The translations under genes were made by a program, and so were the position numbers. The notes beneath the pieces were generated by a model. That model was not told the origin of the DNA and made no database searches. It saw only the letters and a program-made list of their open reading frames with translations. This document shows, piece after piece, positions 1 to 10,529 of a stretch of DNA of 50,811 nucleotides; position 1 is the stretch's first letter; every line of letters begins with the position of its first letter. The stretch is from Pseudomonadota bacterium (GTDB taxonomy: Bacteria > Myxococcota_A > Polyangia > Polyangiales > JAFGIB01), in NCBI GenBank assembly GCA_017881185.1, contig JADGRE010000012.1:1-50811 (forward strand), read 5' to 3'.

Positions 1-31
1 TCCGCGGCTTACGTCCTCGCTTCCTCGGTCA

Positions 32-47
32 CCGTACGTGAGTACGG
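32..47. repeat. Short perfect inverted repeat downstream of ddl
   Basis: CCGTAC, a 4-base loop gtga, then GTACGG form a perfect 6-bp stem. It lies about 85 bases past the ddl stop codon on the minus strand, so it could be a transcript-end hairpin. It has no T-run and could equally be one copy of a dispersed palindromic repeat. I see no credible gene in bases 1-132. Confidence 0.4.
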
Positions 48-132
48 CTCCCTCGGGCGCTGCGGGCGCGCTCGCGGCTGGACCCCAATTCGCGCCGCTT
101 GCGTTGCTGCGGCGGAGAATGGATGAGCTGGG

Positions 133-1137
133 TCAGGCGACGTCGCGAGCTTCGGTTGCGGTTTCGGAGTCGGTGGCTTCTGGGTAGACCGAGGTGGACG
201 CGGACGAGGAGAGCAAGCGGCCGAGCTTGAGCGAGGCGCGGGACAGGATGGCTTCGCAGAGGTCGGCGAAATCGTAGCCAGCGCCGGCGGCGATCTTGGG
301 CAGGAGCGAGGTGGGGGTCATGCCCGGCAAGGTGTTCACCTCGAGCACGTACTCGTTCTCGCCTTCGGACACCAAGATGTCGACGCGCGTGGCACCCTCG
401 GCACCAACGGCACGCACCGCGCGCTCTGCGATGCGCAAGACGCCGGCGTAGCGCGTGGGCGAAAGGCGCGCAGGGAAGTGATACTCGCTGCGACCCTTCT
501 GGTATTTGGACTTGTAATCGTAGACGCCGCCCTTGGGCACGATTTCGATCGCACCGAGCGCGCGACCGTCGAGCAAACCCACGGCGACCTCGCGACCTTC
601 GATGAAGCGTTCGACCAGGATGGAGTCGTCGAAGCGCGCGGCGTCTTCGCAGCGCACGCGCAGCTCGGCGAAGTCGCGGGCAACACCTGCTCCGATGCTC
701 GAGCCTTGGCGACGCGGCTTCACGAAGGCCGGATAGCCGAACGAGCCGTGGATCTCCGAGAGCTCGCCGAGTTGTTCGGCGTGCACCGCGTAGTACGGCG
801 GCGTGGCGACGTTGTGCAGACGGAACAGCTCCTTGGTCTTGAGCTTGTCCATCGCCAGCGCGCTCTCCGTGACGCCTGCGCCGGTGTAAGGGATCTGCAG
901 GATCTCGAGCAGACCCTGGATGCAGCCGTCTTCACCGTACGAGCCGTGCAACGCCAGGAACGCCACGTCGATCGGCTCTTGTCGCAGCACTTGATCGATG
1001 TCGCGGTCGACGAACACTTTGGTGGCGATGTAACCGCGCTCCGTCAGTGCGTCGTAAACGGCGTTGCCCGTGGTCACCGAGACTTCGCTCTCGGCACTCA
1101 TTCCACCCATCAGGATCCCGATCCGTTTGTCCTTCAT
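133..1137 (-). CDS. ddl: D-alanine--D-alanine ligase
   Basis: This cytoplasmic ATP-grasp enzyme joins two D-Ala for peptidoglycan precursor synthesis. The 334-aa product opens with RIGILMGGMSAESEVSV, the N-terminal substrate loop typical of Ddl. The middle has the ATP-grasp strand FVKPRRQGSSIG and the Ser/Tyr region VYDYKSKYQKG. The metal-binding end is VLEVNTLPGMTPTSLLPK. Family members are usually 300-310 aa; the extra length here is a roughly 30-residue Ser/Thr/Ala-rich tail of unknown role. It starts at ATG 1137 and follows the PHA-system gene on the same strand after about 107 bases, so they may share a transcript. No mur or fts genes lie beside it. Confidence 0.95.
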   Translation of the reverse strand: MKDKRIGILMGGMSAESEVSVTTGNAVYDALTERGYIATKVFVDRDIDQVLRQEPIDVAFLALHGSYGEDGCIQGLLEILQIPYTGAGVTESALAMDKLKTKELFRLHNVATPPYYAVHAEQLGELSEIHGSFGYPAFVKPRRQGSSIGAGVARDFAELRVRCEDAARFDDSILVERFIEGREVAVGLLDGRALGAIEIVPKGGVYDYKSKYQKGRSEYHFPARLSPTRYAGVLRIAERAVRAVGAEGATRVDILVSEGENEYVLEVNTLPGMTPTSLLPKIAAGAGYDFADLCEAILSRASLKLGRLLSSSASTSVYPEATDSETATEARDVA

Positions 1138-1244
1138 GTCGGCTCCCTTGCGAAATCAGGCGGCTGCCTGGGCACGCTCACCCCTTTCGAATACAGCCAC
1201 GGGCCTCCCGCGGTCAAAAAAACGCGCTATCTGCGTCGGCGCGA

Positions 1245-1520
1245 TCATTTCAAGTATCGCTCGAAGTACTCGTCGATCTTGTTTTCGATCATGCCGCGCA
1301 TCGGACGCAGCATGAAGCCGATGCTGATCTCCGCCACCACCGAGTCTTCGCCGATGACGAGGCGACCCTTGGCGCCGGTGCGCTCGAACTCGATGGTGTC
1401 ACCGCTGACGCGGTACTCGATCTGAGCCTTTTCTTTCAGTCGCTCGGCGACCTTCAGCGCGGCCGCGTGGGCAGCTTGCTTGCCCAGTGCGTGTTTGCGT
1501 TCGACCCGAATGTCCGCCAT
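1245..1520 (-). CDS. Polyhydroxyalkanoic acid system family protein
   Basis: A 91-aa protein starting MADIRVERKHALGKQAA, which matches the opening of the small PHA-system family (PF09650 type) found with polyhydroxyalkanoate granules in proteobacteria. The body is one alpha helix followed by a beta-rich part (FERTGAKGRLVIGEDSVVAEISIG) and a C-terminal helix ending near DEYFERYLK. An in-frame ATG four codons upstream (1532) is possible, but family proteins start at MADI. There are no PHA synthase or phasin genes in the window, so a granule role is a family inference only. It is divergent from the HARE-HTH gene across about 116 bases. Confidence 0.75.
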   Translation of the reverse strand: MADIRVERKHALGKQAAHAAALKVAERLKEKAQIEYRVSGDTIEFERTGAKGRLVIGEDSVVAEISIGFMLRPMRGMIENKIDEYFERYLK

Positions 1521-1636
1521 GGGCGGCGACATAGCGCAGGGCCGCTCTCAAGGGAAGCGAGGTTTGCGCTGGCTGTGGCCAGGTGTTAGCTTCCGCGACA
1601 CTCTCGACCAAATTCCTACGAAACGAGCATACGAAA

Positions 1637-3601
1637 ATGACTTTTACGGAAGCGGCGCTGGAGGTTCTGCGTAGCGCCGGAGAACCGCTGCACTACAAGA
1701 GAATCACCGAGCTCGCGATCGAACGAAACCTGCTCTCGCACGTGGGCAAGACGCCCGAAGTGACGATGAGCTCTCGTCTCGCGATGATGGTGAAGAAGGA
1801 TCGCGGCCAAGCACCGATCATGAAGGTGAAGCCCGGCGTGTTCGCGATTCGCGAATCCGCCTTGCAAGACTTCGAGGCCGCTGCGGCTGCGGCGGCTGCG
1901 AACGAGGCCGAGGCCTTGGAAGATCCGGCTGCGGCGGCTGCGGCGGCTGCGGCGGCGAAGCCCGAGATCGCGGTGCTGCCTGGCGGCGACGTGTTCCCCG
2001 AGGAAGAGGGCGACGACGACCCGATCCTCGCGGGGCTCGAGCAAGAGTCGGCAGACGGCACCGACAAGAACGGCCGGCGCCGCCGACGGCGGCGTCGACG
2101 CGGCAAGGGCGGCGACCGTCCGGAGGGCGCAGGCGTCGAGGCTGCACCGGACGCGCCGCGTGAGCCAAGCCGCGACCGCCCGCGCGATGCGCCGCGGGAC
2201 GCGGGGCGCGAGCGTATGCGCGAGCCGGGCCGTGACTCGGGTCGTGAGTTGGGTCGTGAGTCGGGTCGTGAGCGTCCCCGCGATCAGGGGCGCGATCAGG
2301 GGCGCGATCGTGATCGCGGTCGTCCCGACGAAGTGGCTCAGCTCGACTGGAATCGGCAGCCCGCCGATGGCGACTTGCTCGGCAAGGACTTGGCCGATGC
2401 CGTGTGGGCCGTGCTCTCGCACGGTGATCGCGCGCCGCACTCGTTCGCGCGCGTGGCCGAGGTGCTCGTACGCCGCGGTCGACTCAGCGGCAACCCCGCT
2501 GCGCTTGCGCCGACCATCGCAGCTGCCGTGCGCGCCGACGTCGCGCGTGCCGACGCCACACGTACCCACTCGCGCTTCCGCGTGCGTGGTGGACGCTTGT
2601 CACTGACCGAGTGGTTGTTGCCCAAGCCGTTGGCGCGCGCCGAACAAGATTTGTTGTCGGCAGCAGAGCGCTACGGCAGTGAGCTGCGGCGTTCGTTGAT
2701 CCACAAGCTGGGCATTCTGCCGGCCGCGGGCTTCGCCGAGCTCATTGCGACCTGGCTGAACGCCGAAGGCGTGACGGCATTGCGCGCGGTGCGCCGGCCG
2801 GGCAGCAGCGTGTCCGAGTTCCACTTCGCCGGCACGCTCAAGCGTGGCAGCGAGGAGACACGGCTCGCAATCGTGGTCATTCGTAGCGCGCGTGACATCG
2901 ATCGCGAGACCATTGTCGAAGTTCGCGGTGCGTTGCATCACTACGGCCAGGCAAGCTGCGCGTGGATCCTCGCCACCGGACACATGACCAGCGGCGCGCG
3001 CGACGAAGCCGCAATGACGGGCGCTGCGCCCTGCGCGTTGTTCGATGGCATGGCAGTGGCAACCGCGATGGAGCGCGTCGGCGTTGCGGTGCGCACGCAA
3101 GTGATCGCGCATCACGAGCTCGATCTCGATCTGCTCGAGGCGCTCGGCGATAACTCCGAGCTGCGCGAGCAGCGCGAGCGCGGACCCGAACCGCGGCGTC
3201 AAGATGCGCGTCCCCAGTTCGACCGCGGGCGCGAAGGTGGCGGCCGTAACAATGGTCGGTCCGAATCGGCGAACGACGCAGAGGGTGGCGAAGCCGCACG
3301 CGGTGAGCAGGGCGCAGGCCAGGGCGACAGCGCTGCAGCAGCTTCGGCGCCACAGAGCCCGGTCGACCCTGACTGGGACGAAGACTCGGAGCCCACTGAA
3401 GGCGAGGGCGAAGGCGCAGAAGCACCAGAGTCCGAAGCGCCTGAGTCCGGAGCGGACGAGGAGCAGGACCAAGACCGAGACAACGACGTCCCATTCGACG
3501 CGGACCGCGACGAAGACGACGACGAGGGCGACGAGGAGTCCGAGAACGCCGCTGGCAGCAGCAAGACGCGTGGCCCATCCGACGACGAGCCCGCGGCGTA
3601 G
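1637..3601 (+). CDS. HARE-HTH protein with degenerate Mrr-like nuclease domain
   Basis: A 654-aa protein. Residues 1-72 form a HARE-HTH domain (MTFTEAALEVLRSAGEPLHY start, then a winged-helix pattern ending KPGVFAIRES), a DNA-binding fold shared with RpoE-delta and ASXL. Next come poly-Ala runs (about 80-115), an Arg block near 145 and about 55 residues of RD/RE/GR repeats (175-231). Residues about 340-505 resemble the C-terminal half of an Mrr-type restriction-endonuclease domain (VEVRGALHHYGQ, ILATGHMTSGARDEA, ALFDGMAVA). The usual catalytic QxK strand appears as AIVVIRSAR, so cleavage activity looks lost. The tail after 508 is strongly acidic. ATG 1637 is preferred because the protein then opens directly on the HTH; a longer TTG-type start at 1583 adds unrelated residues. 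It stands alone on this strand. Confidence 0.75.
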   Translation: MTFTEAALEVLRSAGEPLHYKRITELAIERNLLSHVGKTPEVTMSSRLAMMVKKDRGQAPIMKVKPGVFAIRESALQDFEAAAAAAAANEAEALEDPAAAAAAAAAAKPEIAVLPGGDVFPEEEGDDDPILAGLEQESADGTDKNGRRRRRRRRRGKGGDRPEGAGVEAAPDAPREPSRDRPRDAPRDAGRERMREPGRDSGRELGRESGRERPRDQGRDQGRDRDRGRPDEVAQLDWNRQPADGDLLGKDLADAVWAVLSHGDRAPHSFARVAEVLVRRGRLSGNPAALAPTIAAAVRADVARADATRTHSRFRVRGGRLSLTEWLLPKPLARAEQDLLSAAERYGSELRRSLIHKLGILPAAGFAELIATWLNAEGVTALRAVRRPGSSVSEFHFAGTLKRGSEETRLAIVVIRSARDIDRETIVEVRGALHHYGQASCAWILATGHMTSGARDEAAMTGAAPCALFDGMAVATAMERVGVAVRTQVIAHHELDLDLLEALGDNSELREQRERGPEPRRQDARPQFDRGREGGGRNNGRSESANDAEGGEAARGEQGAGQGDSAAAASAPQSPVDPDWDEDSEPTEGEGEGAEAPESEAPESGADEEQDQDRDNDVPFDADRDEDDDEGDEESENAAGSSKTRGPSDDEPAA

Positions 3602-3746
3602 TCGCCGAGCTCGTTGGCATAGCAGGGACCACAGCCGCGCATCGTGAGCTTGCCCGTTGGCAGCTTACGGTGCGCCGGCGTCGTCGCTCGATCTCGGCAC
3701 GAACGAGGCCTCGTCGCTGCGCCCCGCGTGGTGCTGTGGCGGGCTG

Positions 3747-4832
3747 TCAGCCCTGGATGCCGAATGCTCGGAGCAACGCTTCCGCGGCCAGGGTCGCCGT
3801 GAGCCGGCCCTCGAGCACGTCGGTCTGGAGTTGGTCGGCCATCTGCACGACCGCGGGATGGTCTCGCAGCGCGCGCAGCACCCGGTCATCGACCATGCTC
3901 CACATCCAGCGCCGCATCTGCTCGCTGCGCTTGCGTTGCAGCTCACCACTCTTGTCGAAGAGCGCGTGGTGCTCCGCGATCTTCTCCCAGAGCACATCGA
4001 GGCCCTGGTTCTGCAGACCGCTGATCATCAGCACCGGCGGCTTCCAGTCAGGGTGGGTGCCACGCATCAAGCGCAACGCCGCCATGTACTCACGCTTGGC
4101 ATGACGCGCGGCTGCCGCGTCGGCTTCGGCTTTGTTGATGGCGATGAGGTCTGCCAGCTCCATGATGCCGCGCTTGATGCCTTGCAGCTCGTCGCCGGCG
4201 TTCGCGAGCATCAACACCAAGAAGAAGTCGACCATGTCGGAGACCATGGTCTCCGATTGGCCAACTCCGACGGTCTCCACCAAGATCACGTCGAAGCCTG
4301 CAGCTTCGCACACCAGCATGGTTTCACGCGTCTTGCGACCCACGCCTCCGAGTGAGCCCGACGACGGGGAAGGGCGCACGAAGGCGTTCGGATCGCGCGA
4401 CAAGCGCGTCATGCGGGTCTTGTCACCGAGAATGCTGCCGCCAGTGACGCCGCTCGTCGGATCCACAGCGAGGACCGCGACGCGATGCCCGGCGGCGGTG
4501 AGATTGCTGCCGAACGCTTCGATGAAGGTGCTCTTGCCGACACCTGGAACGCCCGTGATGCCGATGCGCTCCGACGCGCCAGTGAAGGGCAAGAGCTCGA
4601 CCAGCAGCTGCTGCGCGAGCGCTTGATCGCGCTTGGCGTTGCTCTCGATGAGCGTGATGGCACGGCCGAGCACCGATCGATCGCACGCGCGCACGCCATC
4701 GATGTATTGGCGCAGCGAGAGCCTCTGCCTGCGCGGCCCTGGGATCGGCTGTGGCGCGCCTTGCGCACCCGCCTCCACGCCGGGCGCTTCGAACGAAGTC
4801 GCAGCGGGGCGTTCAGGCTTCGGCGGCTTCAT
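3747..4832 (-). CDS. meaB: Methylmalonyl-CoA mutase-associated GTPase MeaB
   Basis: A SIMIBI-class GTPase that gates cobalamin delivery to methylmalonyl-CoA mutase and protects the enzyme from inactivation. The 361-aa product carries the P-loop GVPGVGKS at residues 94-101. Downstream are the family segments [36 protein letters not shown] and the nucleotide-specificity motif IAINKAEAD. The first 35 residues are a Pro/Ala-rich extension. Its ATG overlaps the end of mutB by 20 bases, so the two are probably translationally coupled. It is last in the minus-strand operon mutA-mutB-meaB, which is a common arrangement. I see nothing convincing in the 145 bases that separate its stop from the HARE-HTH gene. 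Confidence 0.96.
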   Translation of the reverse strand: MKPPKPERPAATSFEAPGVEAGAQGAPQPIPGPRRQRLSLRQYIDGVRACDRSVLGRAITLIESNAKRDQALAQQLLVELLPFTGASERIGITGVPGVGKSTFIEAFGSNLTAAGHRVAVLAVDPTSGVTGGSILGDKTRMTRLSRDPNAFVRPSPSSGSLGGVGRKTRETMLVCEAAGFDVILVETVGVGQSETMVSDMVDFFLVLMLANAGDELQGIKRGIMELADLIAINKAEADAAAARHAKREYMAALRLMRGTHPDWKPPVLMISGLQNQGLDVLWEKIAEHHALFDKSGELQRKRSEQMRRWMWSMVDDRVLRALRDHPAVVQMADQLQTDVLEGRLTATLAAEALLRAFGIQG

Positions 4833-7008
4833 CGTCCAGCCGGCGCTCGAGCTCTGCGAGCAGGTCTTTCGCCGCCTTGGTGATTACGGTGCCTGGTCCG
4901 AAGATGCACGACGCGCCGGCCTTGTACAACGCTTCGTAATCTTGCGGCGGGATCACGCCGCCGACGGCGATCATGATGTCGGCACGACCGAGCGCGTCGA
5001 GTGCGCTGCGCAGCTGCGGCACGAGCGTGAGATGACCGGCAGCGAGCGAGCTCGCGCCCACGACGTGCACGTCGTTCTCCACCGCTTGGCGTGCCGTCTC
5101 TTCTGGCGTCTGAAAGAGCGGCCCGACGTCGACGTCGAAGCCCATGTCCGCAAAGGCAGTGGAGATGACCTTGGCGCCGCGGTCGTGGCCGTCTTGGCCC
5201 ATCTTGGCGACCAGAATGCGCGGCCTGCGCCCCTCGCGCGACTCGAATGCGCGCGTCAGTGCGACCACGTCGTTGACGTCGTTGCTGCCCTGGCTCACCT
5301 CGCCACTATACACCCCGGTGATGGAACGCACCGTGGCCTCGTGACGACCCCAGACCTTCTCGAGGGCATCGCTGATCTCACCCACGCTCGCCCGTGCCCG
5401 TGCGGCGCCCAGGGCCAGCTCGAGCAGATTGCCCTCGCCAGTTTCGGCGCTCTTGGTCAGCGCCGACAGCGCGGCATTCACCTTCGCTGAGTCGCGCGTC
5501 TTGCGCAGCTCTTGTAGCCGGCGAATTTGCGCCGCACGCACCTCGGTGTTGTCGACCTTGAGGATCTGCAGCTTCTCCTCGCGCTCAGGCGGGTATTTAT
5601 TCACGCCCACGATGGTCTGCCTGCCTGAGTCGATGCGGGCTTGCGTGCGCGTCGCAGCTTCTTCGATGCGCAGCTTCGGCACGCCCGCTTCGATGGCCTT
5701 GGCCATGCCGCCGAGCTCTTCGACCTCTTCGATGAGCTTCCAGGCGCGCTGAGCGAGATCGTGCGTGAGGCGTTCGACGTAGTAGCTGCCGCCCCACGGA
5801 TCGACCGTGCGACACACGCCCGTCTCCTGCTGCAGGTAGAGCTGCGTGTTGCGCGCGATGCGTGCGCTGAAGTCGGTGGGCAACGCCAGCGCTTCGTCGA
5901 GCGCGTTGGTGTGCAGCGATTGCGTATGACCGCACGCTGCGGCCAGTGCTTCGATGCAGGTGCGCGCCACGTTGTTGAATGGGTCCTGTGCCGTCAAGCT
6001 CCAGCCCGAAGTCTGGCAGTGCGTGCGCAGCGCCATCGACTTCAGATCTTTGGGATCGAAGCCCTTGACGATCTTGGCCCACAGCCCGCGGGCCGCGCGC
6101 ATCTTGGCGACCTCCATGAAGTAGTTCATGCCGATGGCCCAGAAGAACGAGAGGCGCGGCGCGAACTTGTCGATGGAGAGCCCCGACTTGATGCCGGTGC
6201 GGATGTACTCGAGTCCGTCGGCCAGCGTGTACGCGAGCTCGAGATCGGCCGTGGCCCCAGCTTCCTGCATGTGGTAGCCGGAGATGCTGATGCTGTTGAA
6301 CTTGGGCATCTTCTGCGAGGTGAACGCGAAGATGTCGCCGATGATGCGCATCGAGGGCTCGGGCGGATAGATGTACGTGTTGCGCACCATGAACTCTTTC
6401 AGAATGTCGTTCTGAATGGTTCCGGTGAGCTTCTCGGGCGGCACGCCCTGTTCCTCGGCGGCCAAGATGTAGAGCGCGAGCACGGGCAACACCGCGCCGT
6501 TCATGGTCATCGACACGCTCATCTGATCGAGCGGGATGCGATCGAACAAGATGCGCATGTCGAGAATGGAATCGATGGCCACACCCGCCATGCCGACGTC
6601 GCCTGCCACGCGCGGGTTGTCGGAGTCGTAGCCACGGTGCGTGGCGAGATCGAACGCGATCGACAAGCCTTTCTGGCCGGCCGCCAGGTTGCGCCGGTAG
6701 AACGCGTTGCTGTCTTCGGCAGTGGAGAACCCGGCGTACTGGCGCACCGTCCAGGGTTGCTGCACGTACATCGTGGCGTAGGGGCCGCGCACGAAGGGGG
6801 GAATGCCCGGCGCGTAGTCGAGGTGCTCGACCGGCTGCAGATCCGCCGCGCTGTAGAAGGGCTGAACATCGAGCTGCTCCGGCGTGCGCCAGACCCGCTC
6901 CCCACCAGCGTGCTGCTTGGCTTTCTGCTCCCAAGCCGCGCGCGTCGTGGCGCTGCCGCTGACGGCGGCATCGAACGCAACCTTGCTGAAATCGGGGATC
7001 TGACTCAT
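4813..7008 (-). CDS. mutB: Methylmalonyl-CoA mutase large (catalytic) subunit
   Basis: Adenosylcobalamin enzyme interconverting methylmalonyl-CoA and succinyl-CoA, used in propionate and branched-chain amino acid catabolism or the reverse route to propionyl units. The 731-aa product has a TIM-barrel domain with [20 protein letters not shown] and [19 protein letters not shown]. The C-terminal B12 domain holds the base-off DxHxxG ligand motif in [13 protein letters not shown]. The start is ATG 7008 ([12 protein letters not shown]), which overlaps the mutA stop as ATGA. The reading frame stays open upstream, but that part is antisense to mutA. Length and motifs are normal for the family. Confidence 0.97.
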   Translation of the reverse strand: MSQIPDFSKVAFDAAVSGSATTRAAWEQKAKQHAGGERVWRTPEQLDVQPFYSAADLQPVEHLDYAPGIPPFVRGPYATMYVQQPWTVRQYAGFSTAEDSNAFYRRNLAAGQKGLSIAFDLATHRGYDSDNPRVAGDVGMAGVAIDSILDMRILFDRIPLDQMSVSMTMNGAVLPVLALYILAAEEQGVPPEKLTGTIQNDILKEFMVRNTYIYPPEPSMRIIGDIFAFTSQKMPKFNSISISGYHMQEAGATADLELAYTLADGLEYIRTGIKSGLSIDKFAPRLSFFWAIGMNYFMEVAKMRAARGLWAKIVKGFDPKDLKSMALRTHCQTSGWSLTAQDPFNNVARTCIEALAAACGHTQSLHTNALDEALALPTDFSARIARNTQLYLQQETGVCRTVDPWGGSYYVERLTHDLAQRAWKLIEEVEELGGMAKAIEAGVPKLRIEEAATRTQARIDSGRQTIVGVNKYPPEREEKLQILKVDNTEVRAAQIRRLQELRKTRDSAKVNAALSALTKSAETGEGNLLELALGAARARASVGEISDALEKVWGRHEATVRSITGVYSGEVSQGSNDVNDVVALTRAFESREGRRPRILVAKMGQDGHDRGAKVISTAFADMGFDVDVGPLFQTPEETARQAVENDVHVVGASSLAAGHLTLVPQLRSALDALGRADIMIAVGGVIPPQDYEALYKAGASCIFGPGTVITKAAKDLLAELERRLDDEAAEA

Positions 7009-9125
7009 GACGCAACTCCGACGCGATCGAGAAGCCCGGCCAGCGTCGTCACGACGTCGGCACCCGTGAAGATGAACGTGCCCACGCCGGCTTGCGCAAA
7101 GGCTGCTTCGTGCTCGCCAGGGCGCCCCGCGAGCACGACCTCGCGCGCACCTTTCTGGCGCAAGAGCGGCACGAGCTCTGGCACCCACTGCGGGTACTGC
7201 GCGTCGCTCCCGCACACCACAGCGAGCGTCGCCCCGGAACCGGCGAAGGCCTCGGCTGCGGCTTGGGCGGTCGCGAAACCGTCGTTGTCGACGACGGCGA
7301 CTCCGCCTGCGTTCATGAAGCCCGTCGCGAACGCAGAGCGCGGCTTGTGCTCGACGATCGCGCCGAGATTGCAGAGAAACGCCTTCGGCAGCGAGCCCGT
7401 CGTGAGCGCATGCGCCGTGCTGCGTGCACGCAGCGCTTCGAACGGATCGGCGTTGCGACGCACGGGCAGGGGCTGCGTGCAGATCGGCTCGGCACCGCCC
7501 GCGAGCGCCTTCGTGAGCGCGCCCAGCGAGGCACCCGCCGTAGCCGCGTCGATGGCACTGGCGAACAAGTCTTTGCCCGCGGCGCGCGCCTGCGTGACGC
7601 CCGCCGTTGAGGCAGCTTGCGCGTGTGCCGCGCGCAAACGCGTCAGCTCGGTGAGCTGCGTCGACCGCAGCTTTGCCGTGTCAAGCGCCGGACGCGTCAC
7701 CGCTTCTTCAGCCAGGTTCGCGTATTCGCTCACGCCCAAGACGGGGGTGCCGCGCTTGCGCAACGACGCGTTGCGTTTGTCGGCGACCTCCGCCAGCTGC
7801 TTGGCGACCGCGCCCGACAGCAGCGCCTGCTGCATGCCGCCGTGGGTTTCGAGCTCCTGGAACAGTGCCCACGCACTGCGCGCGACGGCGTCGGTCAGCG
7901 CTTCCACGTAGTAGCTGCCACCGGCCGGGTCCGCGACCCGGGTGACGTGCGCCTCTTCGTTCAAGACCACCTGCACGTTGCGCGCGATGCGCCGACCGAA
8001 CGAATCGCTTTGACCGATCAGCTCGTCGAAGCCGCGCGTGGTCAGCGAATCGGCGCCACCGGCCATCGCGGAGAACGCTTCGGTCGTGCTGCGCAGCATG
8101 TTCACCCACGGGTCGCGCTGGGTCTTGGTGCGGCGCGAGGTGACCGTGTGAACGTGCGTGTTCTGGGCCTCTGCATCGCCGCCACAGGCTGCGACCAGCT
8201 TGCTCCAGCACAGCCGCGCTGCGCGCAGCTTGGACAGCTCGAGGAACAAGTCGCCGCCCACGCTGTAAGTGAACCCGATTTGCTTGGCGGCAGCGCCGAC
8301 CTCGAGCCCTGCGCCGGTGAGCCAGCGCAGATAGGTTGCAGCTGTCGCCAGCGCGAACGCGATCTCCTGCGCGCAGCTCGCTCCCGCGTCGTGGTACGGC
8401 GTAGTGTTGACCTCGAGCGCCCGCACGCCTTTGGCCTGCGAACCCACGAAGCGTGCGAGCTCGGCCGACAAGCTCGCTGCCATCTCGACCGGATACGGCA
8501 GCGTGCCATCGCGGGCCAGCGCGCCCAGTGGGTCGCACGCCAGGCTGCCGCGGAGCTTGCTCAGCGCCACGCCGCGCGCGCGCGCGACGCTGAAGAACAT
8601 GGCGGCCACGGCCAGCGCATTGGCACCCGCGTCGAGCGTGAGCGGAACGCTGGCCAGATCGACCTCACGCAATAGCTCTTGCAGCTGGGCGGCCGACGCG
8701 CACGGCACGCCGTCCGGACCGACACCTGCACGCGCGGCATCAGCGTCGAGCCCGAAGCGCACGGTCGCGTCGAAGCGCAACCACAGCGAGCGCGCACCAC
8801 GGCTGAGGTCGGTCGCGAGATCCGCGCTCACTGCCGCCGCATCCGGGTTGTCGTGCAACGGTCGCAGATCCCAGTCGGCACCGTGCGCAGCCAGCGGACG
8901 CGCACCACGCGTGTACGGCGGCAGCCCGGCGAATCCTGCTATGTCGCTGGCCTGAGCCGGCGCGTCTGGCGCATACAGCGGCTGCACATCGATGCCGTCC
9001 AGCAGCTTCGTGACCAAGCGCTTCTGGAAGTCGGCACCCTTGAGGTCTTTGTCGACCTGCTGGCGCCACGTCTGGTGGTTGGTCTTCGGAAACTCGGCCA
9101 AGAGCTTGTCTTGCGTGCTGGACAT
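7005..9125 (-). CDS. mutA: Methylmalonyl-CoA mutase small subunit
   Basis: Non-catalytic partner subunit of the heterodimeric mutase. The 706-aa protein keeps the barrel fold (for example [19 protein letters not shown], parallel to the same stretch in mutB) and a C-terminal Rossmann-like domain. That domain lacks the DxHxxG cobalamin ligand seen in mutB, as expected of this subunit. ATG 9125 ([20 protein letters not shown]) is the sensible start. The open frame continues to 10655, but that region is antisense to the histidine kinase gene. It is first in the operon and overlaps mutB by 4 bases. The 168-base gap to the divergent kinase gene should hold the operon promoter, which I could not pin down. 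Confidence 0.95.
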   Translation of the reverse strand: MSSTQDKLLAEFPKTNHQTWRQQVDKDLKGADFQKRLVTKLLDGIDVQPLYAPDAPAQASDIAGFAGLPPYTRGARPLAAHGADWDLRPLHDNPDAAAVSADLATDLSRGARSLWLRFDATVRFGLDADAARAGVGPDGVPCASAAQLQELLREVDLASVPLTLDAGANALAVAAMFFSVARARGVALSKLRGSLACDPLGALARDGTLPYPVEMAASLSAELARFVGSQAKGVRALEVNTTPYHDAGASCAQEIAFALATAATYLRWLTGAGLEVGAAAKQIGFTYSVGGDLFLELSKLRAARLCWSKLVAACGGDAEAQNTHVHTVTSRRTKTQRDPWVNMLRSTTEAFSAMAGGADSLTTRGFDELIGQSDSFGRRIARNVQVVLNEEAHVTRVADPAGGSYYVEALTDAVARSAWALFQELETHGGMQQALLSGAVAKQLAEVADKRNASLRKRGTPVLGVSEYANLAEEAVTRPALDTAKLRSTQLTELTRLRAAHAQAASTAGVTQARAAGKDLFASAIDAATAGASLGALTKALAGGAEPICTQPLPVRRNADPFEALRARSTAHALTTGSLPKAFLCNLGAIVEHKPRSAFATGFMNAGGVAVVDNDGFATAQAAAEAFAGSGATLAVVCGSDAQYPQWVPELVPLLRQKGAREVVLAGRPGEHEAAFAQAGVGTFIFTGADVVTTLAGLLDRVGVAS

Positions 9126-9293
9126 GCGTGTTTTTCGCGCGACCGACGCCTCGGCGCAGGGTCTGCGCGCCGTGTTCGTCGCTGGTTGACCAGATACCGG
9201 GACGCCTGCGAACACGCAAGCCTGCACGGATGAGCGGCACGCTCCACGCCGAAATCGACGCGGGCGCCGAGGCGGTGCTAGGCTCCGCCGGGC

Positions 9294-10529
9294 ATGGCGC
9301 GCGTCCTTCATATCGAGGACGACCCAGTCAACCGGCTGCTCGTTCGCAAGCTCCTCACGGCCGCAGGTCACGAGGTCATCGATGCCGAGAGCGGCCTCGA
9401 GGGCATCCGCCTCGCGGAGGCCGAGCGTCCAGACGCGGTCCTGGTCGACATCAACATCCCTGACCTCGACGGCTACGAAGTCACGCTGCGACTGCGTGGC
9501 ATGCCGAGCATGCAAGGCAAGCCCATCGTGGCCATCACCGCCGAGGGCAACCGCGAGACCAGCCTCGCGATGGGCGCCGACGGTCTGATCCAGAAACCGA
9601 TCGACGCCAAGGGCTTCGTTGCGCTGGTCGACAAGTACCTCGCGGGCCACAGCGAGCGCAGCGAACGCGACAGCGACAGTGCCGAGATTCTGCGCGCGCA
9701 CTCGCAGAAGATCGTGGGCCGCCTGGAGCAGACCGTGAGCGAGCTCTCGCAAGCGAACCAGAAGCTCGAGGCCAATGCGCGACTGCGTCAGATGTTCCTG
9801 CAGAACCTCAGCCACGAGTTCGCGACGCCCATGACGCCGGTCGTGGGTTACCTGCGCCTGCTGCTCGACCAAGAGGCCGGGCCGCTCACGCCGCTGCAGC
9901 GCAAGTGTCTCGAGTCCATCCACACGTCCACGCAGAAGCTGCGCTCGCTCATCGACACGCTGCTGGACGTCAGCCACCTCGAAACCGGCAGGCTGCATCT
10001 CTACGAACGCGACTACGACTTCGCGGACGTCGTGCAACGCGCCATCGCTGAAACCGCGCCACGCTTCAAGCAAGCGGGCATCTCGGTGGTGTGTGAAGAC
10101 GTGCCCGTCGAGCTGCCCGCGCGTGGCGACCCGGACAAGCTGCGGCGCGCGATGGTGCACATCCTCGACAACGCCGCGAAGTTCACACCGCGCGGCTCGG
10201 AGGTCGCGGTAGGCGTGCGCAGCGTCAACGGCAGCGACCACGCCGAGATGCGCTACCAGATCATCGTGGCCGACAGCGGACCGGGCATCTCCCCCGAAGA
10301 AGAGCAACGCATCTTGGAGCCGTTCTACCAGGTCGATGGGTCGCGAACGCGCGTGCACGGCGGCGTCGGTCTCGGCCTTGCGTACGCGCGCCACGTCGCC
10401 GAAGCGCTCGGCGGGGGCATCGAAGTGCACAGTCCTCCGCAGACCAGCGTTGCAGGTCGCAACCTGCCGGGCACCGCCATCCTGCTCAGCGTCCGCGCGC
10501 GGCCGGCACGCCGGGAGTCGGCGCCCTGA
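9294..10529 (+). CDS. Receiver domain-histidine kinase hybrid
   Basis: A 411-aa soluble two-component protein with the receiver first. Residues 1-118 form a REC domain (VLHIEDD acidic pocket, phospho-acceptor D52 in VDINIPD, K101 in IQKPID). A short coiled coil (about 130-165) leads to the HisKA box NLSHEFATPM with H174. The ATPase domain follows with the N box HILDNAAKFTP, G1 VADSGPGI and G2 GVGLGLAYA. There is no transmembrane or sensory domain, so it probably receives phosphate or a signal from another protein. Its TGA is overlapped by the CTG start of the cysteine desulfurase, an unexpected pairing. The output partner is not in the window. Confidence 0.9.
   Translation: MARVLHIEDDPVNRLLVRKLLTAAGHEVIDAESGLEGIRLAEAERPDAVLVDINIPDLDGYEVTLRLRGMPSMQGKPIVAITAEGNRETSLAMGADGLIQKPIDAKGFVALVDKYLAGHSERSERDSDSAEILRAHSQKIVGRLEQTVSELSQANQKLEANARLRQMFLQNLSHEFATPMTPVVGYLRLLLDQEAGPLTPLQRKCLESIHTSTQKLRSLIDTLLDVSHLETGRLHLYERDYDFADVVQRAIAETAPRFKQAGISVVCEDVPVELPARGDPDKLRRAMVHILDNAAKFTPRGSEVAVGVRSVNGSDHAEMRYQIIVADSGPGISPEEEQRILEPFYQVDGSRTRVHGGVGLGLAYARHVAEALGGGIEVHSPPQTSVAGRNLPGTAILLSVRARPARRESAP

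Noticed and set aside
3199..3642. Minus-strand frame overlapping the end of the HARE-HTH gene
   Set aside because: Ser/Pro-rich mirror of an acidic repeat region; no independent support.
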